Positions 13,535-17,534 of a DNA stretch of 17,534 nucleotides are shown piece by piece. The translations under genes and the position numbers were made by a program. Below the pieces are notes generated by a model that saw only the letters and a program-made list of their open reading frames with translations, did no database searches and was not told the DNA's origin. Where the stretch lies: positions 1 to 17,534 of the forward strand of contig JARLHY010000189.1 of assembly GCA_031292015.1 (NCBI GenBank), read 5' to 3'. How positions within the stretch are numbered: position 1 is the stretch's first letter; the number at the start of each line of letters is the position of its first letter. The DNA comes from Negativicutes bacterium (GTDB lineage Bacteria; Bacillota_C; Negativicutes; Sporomusales_B; JARLHX01).

Positions 13535-14911
13535 ATGAACACTGCAGTACCGGTTAAAAAAGGTGAAAAGTATACCATCGACATCGCCGGGCTCGGGCAT
13601 AGCGGCGAGGGCGTGGGCAGGGTCGAGGACTTCACGGTCTTCGTACCCCTGGCCCTGCCGGGCGAACGCATCCGGGCCAGGATTACCGAGGTCAAAAAAA
13701 ATTACGCCAGAGGGCAGCTTGAAGAGGTAATCGAGCCCGCACCGCACCGGACCAAACCCCGGTGCAGTATTTTTGAGCGCTGCGGCGGCTGTCAGCTGCA
13801 GCATCTGGACTATCCCGGCCAGCTTGCCGCCAAGCGCCAGGCCGTTGTCGACGCCGTGACCCGCATCGGCAAGCTGCCGGAAATACCGGTCCATCCCGTG
13901 ATCGGGACCGAAGACTCCTGGTTTTACCGCAATAAAATGCAGTTCCCGGTGGGCGAGGCCGGCGGACGGGTAGCTGTGGGCTGCTTCGCCCAGGGTACCC
14001 ACGACATTATCGACACTGACCGCTGCTTCATCCAGCATGACCTGAACAACGCCATCGCCGGCGAGGTCCGGGCGCTGCTGACCGAACTTGGCATCCGCGC
14101 CTACAACGAACGTGACGGTCAGGGGGTCATTCGCCATGTGCTGGGGCGGGTCGGCACAGCCACCGGCGAGGTGATGGTGATCCTGGTCACGGCCACCGCC
14201 GGCCTGCCACAGGAGGAGCGGATCGTTGCCCGCCTGCGTCAGCGGATCAAGGGGCTTGTCAGCATTGTCCACAACGTCAATCTCAAGAGAACCAACATCA
14301 TTCTAGGGGAACGGACCAGGACGCTGTGGGGCCGGGATACCATCACCGACCGGCTGGGTGAATTTGTTTTCCGGATCTCGCCTCACTCCTTTTTTCAGGT
14401 CAACACCGCCCAGGCCAGGGTGCTTTACGACAAAGCGGTGGAGTATGCCGGGCTCTCCGGCAAAGAGACGGTGATCGACGCCTACTGCGGTACAGGTACC
14501 ATTACCCTGTTCCTGGCCCGGTCGGCTGCCAGGGTATACGGCATCGAGGTAGTAGCCGCCGCGGTGGAGGACGCCAGGCAGAACGCCCGGGCCAACGGCG
14601 TGGGTAATGTGGAGTTCGTCGTCGGCGACGCGGTCCAGGTCATGCCCCAGCTTTACCGTCAGGGGATACGCCCTCACGCCGTGGTGGTCGACCCGCCCCG
14701 GGCCGGGTGTGAGCCGCAGGTCCTGGAAACCTTCGTCCGCATGCAGCCGGAGCGCATCGTCTACGTCTCCTGCAATCCGGCCTCGCTGGCCAGAGACCTG
14801 GCCCTGCTGGCGGAGTCCGGCTACCAGCCCCGGGAAATCCAGCCTGTGGACATGTTCCCCCACACCCATCATGTCGAGTGCGTGGTAAGGCTGCAAAGAA
14901 AACACACCTGA
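13535..14911 (+). CDS. rlmD: 23S rRNA (uracil-5-)-methyltransferase RlmD/RumA family
   Basis: This SAM-dependent enzyme makes 5-methyluridine in 23S rRNA. In Bacillota a single member may modify two sites (RlmCD), so the exact target is not fixed by sequence alone. The TRAM RNA-binding domain spans about 8-68. Four cysteines for a [4Fe-4S] cluster are C77, C83, C86 (RCSIFERCGGC) and C164 (DRCF). The SAM motif is DAYCGTGTITLFLA, followed by the VVDPPRAGC motif. The catalytic nucleophile is Cys413 in YVSCNPASLARDL, and Glu448 in HHVECVVRL is the likely general base. The 458 aa length is normal. The ATG at 13535 follows AAGGGGA. The stop codon lies inside the left arm of the terminator hairpin, and the last 14 codons recur in degenerate form at 16578-16619. 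Confidence 0.92.
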   Translation: MNTAVPVKKGEKYTIDIAGLGHSGEGVGRVEDFTVFVPLALPGERIRARITEVKKNYARGQLEEVIEPAPHRTKPRCSIFERCGGCQLQHLDYPGQLAAKRQAVVDAVTRIGKLPEIPVHPVIGTEDSWFYRNKMQFPVGEAGGRVAVGCFAQGTHDIIDTDRCFIQHDLNNAIAGEVRALLTELGIRAYNERDGQGVIRHVLGRVGTATGEVMVILVTATAGLPQEERIVARLRQRIKGLVSIVHNVNLKRTNIILGERTRTLWGRDTITDRLGEFVFRISPHSFFQVNTAQARVLYDKAVEYAGLSGKETVIDAYCGTGTITLFLARSAARVYGIEVVAAAVEDARQNARANGVGNVEFVVGDAVQVMPQLYRQGIRPHAVVVDPPRAGCEPQVLETFVRMQPERIVYVSCNPASLARDLALLAESGYQPREIQPVDMFPHTHHVECVVRLQRKHT

Positions 14912-14983
14912 TGAAGTCAGGTGTGTTATGGGTTTGTGGGCGTTTGTAAGGAATTGTATATATTCCCCCAGACGTGGGGAGAA
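14871..14983 (+). repeat. Direct repeat 1, copy A (rlmD tail plus terminator)
   Basis: This 113-bp segment aligns without gaps to 16579-16691 (constant offset 1708) with 16 mismatches by my count, about 86% identity. It covers the last 13 or so rlmD codons, the terminator hairpin and about 55 nt beyond. That tail includes a second small hairpin, TCCCC (14964-14968) with GGGGA (14976-14980), preserved in both copies. Confidence 0.9.
14901..14927 (+). terminator. Hairpin terminator overlapping the rlmD stop
   Basis: AACACACCTGA (14901-14911, its last three bases being the stop codon) pairs with TCAGGTGTGTT (14917-14927) around a 5-nt loop. The following T-tract is weak, so termination may be partial. 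Confidence 0.65.
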
Positions 14984-15025
14984 AGCACCGTCCGTTTTTT
15001 GAGTAGGTTAATTCATGGATTTGTG

Positions 15026-15057
15026 GGACGGGAGTTCAATTTCCTTCGTCGCCACCA
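15026..15057 (+). other. tmRNA/tRNA 3'-end-like fragment
   Basis: The 32 bases read like the T-arm, 3' acceptor strand and CCA end of a tmRNA or tRNA: GGACG, a TTCAATT loop at 15035-15041, then CGTCGCCACCA at 15047-15057. The T-stem is decayed (two outer G-T pairs, one A-C mismatch, one further G-T pair). No matching 5' half exists in the expected distance, so this is not a functional RNA. Such ends are common integrase attachment sites, so it may be an att remnant or an accidental similarity. Confidence 0.35.
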
Positions 15058-15089
15058 GCCAAATCCGGAATACCTGGGAACCCGCGGGT

Positions 15090-15185
15090 ATGAAGGTTCT
15101 TGTTGCTTGTGGAGGAGGCATACATCAGATTTGCAAATATATATCGCATGAGTCAAGGAACCGTCCCCTGACTCAATATTCATAG
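15090..15185 (+). pseudogene. Possible PTS IIB-like N-terminal fragment
   Basis: A 31-codon frame starts MKVLVACGGGI, which resembles the N-terminus and phosphocysteine loop of PTS IIB subunits of the galactitol/lactose type. After about a dozen residues the similarity stops and the frame runs into the REP-like palindrome. There is no ribosome binding site. It could be a gene remnant truncated by the repeat, or chance. Confidence 0.2.
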
Positions 15186-15197
15186 AATTAGGGACGG
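15149..15197. repeat. REP-like palindromic element
   Basis: TGAGTCA (15149-15155) and TGACTCA (15169-15175) are perfect complements flanking GGAACCGTCCC. CCGTCCC (15161-15167) is in turn complementary to GGGACGG at 15191-15197. Short dispersed repeats of this kind, often mobilised by IS200-like (RAYT) transposases, are familiar in GC-rich Bacillota. No transposase is present here. Confidence 0.5.
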
Positions 15198-15257
15198 AAA
15201 AAAAAGGTGGATTTGTAGGGTCACGGCTCAGCGAGCCTAACCCCTGTCCAGCTATCA

Positions 15258-15296
15258 CCGGCTAAGATTAACCAGCCTTAGCCGGGGTTTTCTTTT
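15258..15296 (+). terminator. Orphan rho-independent terminator
   Basis: CCGGCTAAG (15258-15266) pairs perfectly with CTTAGCCGG (15277-15285), followed by GG and a TTTTCTTTT tract. No protein gene ends nearby on this strand. A short hairpin (GGCTC 15225-15229 with GAGCC 15233-15237) lies just upstream. It may back up the weak rlmD terminator or end an unrecognised short RNA. Confidence 0.75.
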
Positions 15297-15314
15297 ATCC
15301 TGCCCCCAATTGAA

Positions 15315-15357
15315 GTGAAACTATTGACTGCCTGAGTGTCATTAAGACGGAGCAAAA
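15315..15357 (+). repeat. Direct repeat 2, copy A
   Basis: Forty-three bases align gap-free with 16887-16929 with about seven mismatches. The last 17 bases, ATTAAGACGGAGCAAAA, are identical. The function is unknown. On the reverse strand the shared core reads TTTTGCTCCGTCTTAAT, which faintly resembles terminal repeats of IS21-type elements. Confidence 0.7.
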
Positions 15358-15359
15358 AT

Positions 15360-15557
15360 ACCACTGTCCCAGCTGCGTTCATTGGCTACAGCAGCGGGAA
15401 CGCTGCGCCATTGAGGACAAGGTCTAACAATAAGGCGGCACTGGTCCATGAGCCTGTGCCCTGTGTGGCACGCATCTCGCGGGCGCTGCGGTAGGCGTTT
15501 GCTAGACAGTACCAACGAAATACGTGAGGCCGCCCGATTAAGGGCGGCTAGTTTTTT
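15360..15557 (+). ncRNA. Candidate structured RNA of about 200 nt
   Basis: No protein frame with a start signal covers this stretch, yet it is dense in perfect helices. ACTGTC (15363-15368) pairs with GACAGT (15505-15510), extended by AGC/GCT. A long hairpin has TGGC (15383-15386) and GCAGCG (15391-15396), a GGAA tetraloop, then CGCTGC and GCCA (15401-15410), with TTCA/TGAG extending the base. A second hairpin has GGCAC-t-GG (15437-15444) with CC-t-GTGCC (15453-15460). The element ends in a strong terminator. It lies between two terminators on the + strand, which supports a separate transcript. I tested by eye for tmRNA, RNase P, SRP, T-box and common riboswitch signatures and saw none. A 6S-like or other uncharacterised RNA is possible. 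No clear promoter is visible. Confidence 0.4.
15528..15557 (+). terminator. Rho-independent terminator of the candidate RNA
   Basis: GCCGCCC (15529-15535) pairs perfectly with GGGCGGC (15542-15548) around a 6-nt loop, followed after AG by T6 (15552-15557). It points rightward, convergent with the nitroreductase terminator. Confidence 0.88.
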
Positions 15558-15603
15558 ATTGCAACTCTGTTTCAAGCGCATGAGATAAAACCCCAATATT
15601 TAC

Positions 15604-15629
15604 AAAAAAAAAACGGCCATCTGGCCGTT
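15604..15629 (-). terminator. Rho-independent terminator of the nitroreductase gene
   Basis: On the reverse strand AACGGCC (15629-15623) and GGCCGTT (15618-15612) form a 7-bp hairpin with a 4-nt loop, followed by about ten T. It lies 5 nt beyond the stop codon. Confidence 0.92.
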
Positions 15630-15634
15630 AGCAA

Positions 15635-16153
15635 TTAATAAGTTTCGTAGGATACTAAGTCCTTCAAAGGTTTGCGGGTTTTATCATGCCGATCAGGTGC
15701 TGTCGTGTCGCCTGCAGCATATCCTACGGCCAATATGTTAATTGGCTCGACATTAGCTGGTAAATTGAATTCTTGTTTGATTACTTTGGGATCAAAATTG
15801 CACACCCAGACAGTTCCGAGTCCAAGGTCCGTTGCTTGTAGCATCATATGGTCAGTGGCTATGCTGGCATCAATATCCAGAATGTTTTTACTATCATATG
15901 GTCTTACCCAGGCTGCTTTGCTGTTGCTGCAGGTAATGATGGCTAAGGGTGCCCCATAGACATTTGCCCCTTTTTTGAGTTTATCTAGTCCTGCTTTCTC
16001 CTTAACGACAATCAATTTTACCGGCTGATTATTGTGTCCGGACGGAGCCACTCTTGCGGCCTCGAGAATTTTTAAAAGCTTTTCTTCTTCAATCTGATTT
16101 GCCCGATACTGACGCACAGAATAACGTTTCTTTGCTAATTCGAGAAAACTCAT
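15635..16153 (-). CDS. Nitroreductase family protein (FMN, NAD(P)H)
   Basis: The 172-aa protein belongs to the nitroreductase fold: FMN-dependent enzymes that reduce nitro groups, quinones or flavins with NAD(P)H. Typical features are KKRYSVRQYR near residues 8-17 (FMN phosphate binding), AARVAPSGHNNQPVKLIVV at about 32-50, the central helix ASIATDHMMLQATDLGLGTVWV, and a C-terminal AVGYAAGD segment. It is a compact member. The substrate cannot be predicted. The ATG at 16153 has a GGGTGAAAGG site just upstream. It is the only complete gene with family support in the 14.9-17.1 kb zone, is convergent to rlmD, and is visibly more AT-rich with different codon use than its neighbours, which suggests horizontal acquisition. 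Its promoter carries a cre-type operator. Confidence 0.9.
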   Translation of the reverse strand: MSFLELAKKRYSVRQYRANQIEEEKLLKILEAARVAPSGHNNQPVKLIVVKEKAGLDKLKKGANVYGAPLAIITCSNSKAAWVRPYDSKNILDIDASIATDHMMLQATDLGLGTVWVCNFDPKVIKQEFNLPANVEPINILAVGYAAGDTTAPDRHDKTRKPLKDLVSYETY

Positions 16154-16185
16154 TTCCTTTCACCCTTTCGGAGTTGATTTCATAT

Positions 16186-16214
16186 ATAGTACCACTTTTT
16201 GGAAGCGTTTTCAA
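16186..16214 (-). promoter_or_regulatory. Promoter of the nitroreductase gene
   Basis: Read on the reverse strand, TTGAAA (16214-16209, 5 of 6 to the -35 consensus) is followed after exactly 17 nt by TACTAT (16191-16186) with a TGn extension. This leaves a leader of about 25-30 nt before the ATG at 16153. Confidence 0.6.
16200..16213. promoter_or_regulatory. cre-type operator (CcpA/LacI family)
   Basis: TGGAAGCGTTTTCA fits the catabolite-responsive element TGNAANCGNTTNCA at every defined position. It overlaps the -35 box of the nitroreductase promoter, where binding would block RNA polymerase. The regulator could be CcpA or another LacI-family protein; none is encoded in this window. Confidence 0.55.
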
Positions 16215-16249
16215 ATCAACGGTGGGAAATTTAATATAAATTCATAATT

Positions 16250-16272
16250 AGGGCCTTGGGCTCTTTTATTTT
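16250..16272 (+). terminator. Weak orphan terminator-like hairpin
   Basis: AGGGCC (16250-16255) pairs with GGCTCT (16259-16264, one G-T pair) around a 3-nt loop and is followed by a T-rich tract. No gene on this strand ends just before it, so its role is unclear. Confidence 0.35.
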
Positions 16273-16291
16273 TACTAGGGAGGTAAGGTGT

Positions 16292-16357
16292 ATGAACTCA
16301 GGTGACTGTCTTTTTTTGGTGGTCCTAATCTGGGGAGGTGCCATATGCCAACCGTAG
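16292..16357 (+). CDS. Possible 21-aa hydrophobic micro-ORF
   Basis: ATG at 16292 follows a good AGGGAGGTAAGG ribosome site and opens 21 codons with a hydrophobic core (CLFLVVLIWGGAI). It vaguely recalls short YjcZ-type sporulation peptides, but the match is too weak to assign. It overlaps the next small frame by 13 nt. It may be a real micropeptide, a leader or chance. Confidence 0.2.
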   Translation: MNSGDCLFLVVLIWGGAICQP

Positions 16358-16467
16358 CGTGTAGCAGGACTGACTGCTTGAACCATGGGGTGGCCGCTTC
16401 CTTGCTATCACGGGGAGGTAGCTACCATAATCCATTATTTTGGGATGCTAACATACTTCATATGTGA
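16345..16467 (+). CDS. Possible 40-aa Cys-containing small ORF
   Basis: ATG at 16345 follows GGGGAGGT at good spacing and encodes 40 residues beginning MPTVACSRTDCLNHG. The CxxxxC start, together with a CTGAIAPVCGK stretch in another frame further on (about 16489-16521), recalls DUF1540 small cysteine-rich proteins and would fit a frameshifted remnant. The support is weak. Confidence 0.22.
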   Translation: MPTVACSRTDCLNHGVAASLLSRGGSYHNPLFWDANILHM

Positions 16468-16577
16468 ACTTGTGCGGCGTCCCCAATGTACAGGCGCAAT
16501 CGCCCCAGTGTGCGGAAAACAGCATCAGACTTATGGGCAGCCGGCGTTTTCTTTTCACCCTTTTTCACTCCTCCATG

Positions 16578-16619
16578 CACATTGAGTGTGTAGTAAGGCT
16601 GGAAAGAAAACACACCTGA
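16578..16619 (+). pseudogene. 3'-end remnant of a second rlmD-like gene
   Basis: In frame, this reads HIECVVRLERKHT and stop, against HVECVVRLQRKHT at the end of rlmD (14870-14911), including the general-base Glu. Two of the codon differences are silent and two are conservative replacements. Nothing upstream of about 16565 matches rlmD, so only the tail of a paralogue, or a duplicated tail, remains. Confidence 0.7.
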
Positions 16620-16691
16620 TGAGATCAGGTGTGTTTTGGTTTTGCGGGCGGTTGTAAGGAATTGTCTATGTTCCCCTAGATGTGGGGAGAA
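16579..16691 (+). repeat. Direct repeat 1, copy B
   Basis: Copy of 14871-14983, same orientation, gap-free, about 86% identical. It keeps the coding tail, the terminator and the small TCCCC/GGGGA hairpin (16672-16676 with 16684-16688). Confidence 0.9.
16607..16637 (+). terminator. Terminator hairpin in repeat copy B
   Basis: AAAACACACCTGA (16607-16619) pairs perfectly with TCAGGTGTGTTTT (16625-16637), a 13-bp stem with a 5-nt loop, followed by GG and TTTT. It is stronger than the copy after rlmD, although no intact gene precedes it. Confidence 0.65.
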
Positions 16692-16886
16692 CACTAAGTC
16701 GCCGGGCCGAGTATTTTTATGATTAAACTCTGACGGCAACGTGCGATCCCGCAAAAATCACTGTATAATAAATAATTTTTCTATCCGTCATCACAATCCA
16801 AAACAAAAAACAGATTATGACAAAACAATCTGGTATTCGTGGATGTTTCATTTTTATCTTGCCACATACCATGCGGTGATAAGACA

Positions 16887-16929
16887 GTGAGACAATTGAC
16901 TTCCGGAGACTTATTAAGACGGAGCAAAA
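16887..16929 (+). repeat. Direct repeat 2, copy B
   Basis: Partner of 15315-15357, same orientation, with the identical core ATTAAGACGGAGCAAAA (16913-16929). The two repeat families occur in the same order in both copies (rlmD tail, then this element), with different spacing. Confidence 0.7.
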
Positions 16930-16998
16930 TAGCATAATTTTAAGAATTAAGGTTTTGAGTAAAAATATACTTTGGTAGTCGTAGGGAAAAGGGAAACG

Positions 16999-17118
16999 TT
17001 GTCGAAATCTTTGTTTGAGGATGATTTTAGGGAACAGGAACGGGACCATTTTAACCTTAAGGAAATCTCGGAGATTACTCTTAAGAAAAATGGCGATACT
17101 AAGTTTGAATGGGGGTAA
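16999..17118 (+). CDS. Small hydrophilic ORF just upstream of purC
   Basis: A TTG start at 16999 with AAAAGGG about 5 nt upstream opens 39 codons rich in Lys, Glu, Asp and Phe (starts SKSLFEDDFREQERDHF, ends KNGDTKFEWG). The frame is open back to a stop near 16958, so it could instead be the tail of a truncated gene. The stop lies 3 nt before the purC ATG, and its last codons supply purC's ribosome binding site, as in coupled genes. Codon use is AT-rich, unlike purC. I do not recognise the family. Confidence 0.4.
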   Translation: MSKSLFEDDFREQERDHFNLKEISEITLKKNGDTKFEWG

Positions 17119-17121
17119 ACA

Positions 17122-17534
17122 ATGAAAGTAATCGATTCGACGGACATCAGGGAATATCCCCTAGTCGCCAGGGGCAAGGTGCGGGACATTTATGAAATCG
17201 ACGCGGAAACGCTGCTGTTGGTGACCACGGACCGTATGTCGGCCTTTGACGTGATCATGGGCAGGCCCATCCCGTACAAGGGTGTGGTGCTCAACCAGAT
17301 AACCCTGTTCTGGATGGAAAAGTTCCGGGATGTGGTTGCCAACCACATTATTTCCGCCGACGCCAAGGACCTGCCCGCCAATCTCGCGCCTTACGCCGAC
17401 GAGTTGGAAGGGCGGTTCGTGCTGGCCAGAAAAGCCAGGCCCCTGCCCCTGGAATGCATCGTACGCGGGCATATCACCGGGTCCGGTTGGCAAGACTATC
17501 TTGCCACGGGCAAGGTCTGCGGCCACGTGCTGCC
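17122..17534 (+). CDS. purC: SAICAR synthetase PurC, N-terminal part
   Basis: PurC (phosphoribosylaminoimidazole-succinocarboxamide synthase) joins CAIR and aspartate with ATP in de novo purine synthesis. The visible 137 residues include the ATP-binding N-terminus RGKVRDIYE (17-25), TDRMSAFDVIM (36-46), GVVLNQITLFWM (54-65) and the signature LPLECIVRGHITGSGW (108-123). The ATG at 17122 follows a G5 ribosome site 6 nt upstream. The frame is open to the window end, so the C-terminus and neighbours are unseen. Codon use returns to the GC-rich style of the core genes. Confidence 0.95.
   Translation, partial: MKVIDSTDIREYPLVARGKVRDIYEIDAETLLLVTTDRMSAFDVIMGRPIPYKGVVLNQITLFWMEKFRDVVANHIISADAKDLPANLAPYADELEGRFVLARKARPLPLECIVRGHITGSGWQDYLATGKVCGHVL

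Noticed and set aside
14990..15057. Complete tRNA ending in GCCACCA
   Set aside because: No acceptor 5' strand, D-arm or anticodon arm fits the 75-90 nt upstream of the CCA, so only a 3' fragment is supportable.
14921..15151. Rightward 76-codon frame after rlmD
   Set aside because: It begins inside the terminator hairpin and runs through the tmRNA-like fragment and other structured sequence. It has no ribosome site and no family resemblance.
15342..15596. Leftward 84-codon frame over the candidate RNA
   Set aside because: It has no convincing ribosome site or family match and is antisense to a strongly structured region with a rightward terminator.
16458..16754. Leftward 98-codon frame
   Set aside because: It is antisense to the duplicated rlmD tail and terminator, so its openness is explained by those sequences.
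16723..17049. Leftward 108-codon frame with hydrophobic stretches
   Set aside because: It lies in AT-rich DNA where reverse frames easily give hydrophobic residues, matches no family I know, runs through direct repeat 2 and opposes the small frame before purC. Its AAGG upstream is weak support.
15100..17100. CRISPR array or toxin-antitoxin pair in the AT-rich zone
   Set aside because: The repeats occur only twice each and are unevenly spaced. No paired small genes with toxin or antitoxin features are seen.
16930..17121. Purine riboswitch ahead of purC
   Set aside because: No three-way-junction purine aptamer pattern or terminator/antiterminator pair is visible before the purC start.

Overview
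The window looks like one contig end of a Gram-positive-type (Bacillota) chromosome. The evidence is strong GGAGG/GGGAG ribosome binding sites, U-tract terminators, a PcrA-LigA-GatCAB gene string and a cre-like operator. The gene set and GC-rich coding would suit a Negativicutes (Sporomusa-like) organism, but that placement is inference and no database was consulted.

Layout. Bases 1-136 are G/C and T/A homopolymers that look like an assembly or read-end artefact. They cut off the 3' part of a leftward DUF1254-family gene. From about 1173 to 9882 runs a rightward housekeeping block: pcrA (helicase), ligA (NAD+ DNA ligase), gatC-gatA-gatB (tRNA-dependent amidotransferase) and a membrane diguanylate cyclase 6 nt behind gatB. 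It is closed by a textbook terminator. An extended -10 promoter that overlaps the ligA stop codon probably gives gatCAB its own start. A second rightward block (10047-14911) holds a CPBP intramembrane protease, a small zinc-ribbon protein, a Lon-family AAA+ protease and an RlmD-type 23S rRNA m5U methyltransferase.

From 14912 to 17121 the sequence changes: it is more AT-rich, gene-poor and full of remnants. It contains a 113-bp imperfect direct repeat carrying the last codons of rlmD plus its terminator (14871-14983 and 16579-16691), a second shorter direct repeat (15315-15357 and 16887-16929), a tmRNA/tRNA 3'-end-like fragment, a REP-like palindrome, and orphan terminators. It also has a candidate structured RNA of about 200 nt with its own terminator (15360-15557). 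A leftward nitroreductase gene has a promoter overlapped by a perfect cre-type operator. The simplest reading is an accessory insertion or decay zone between rlmD and purC. The window ends inside purC (SAICAR synthetase), preceded by an uncharacterised 39-codon reading frame.

The first 14.9 kb are mostly ordinary core genes. I did not find a convincing new defence or mobile system. The items most worth a second look are the candidate RNA, the duplicated rlmD tail and the cre-controlled nitroreductase.
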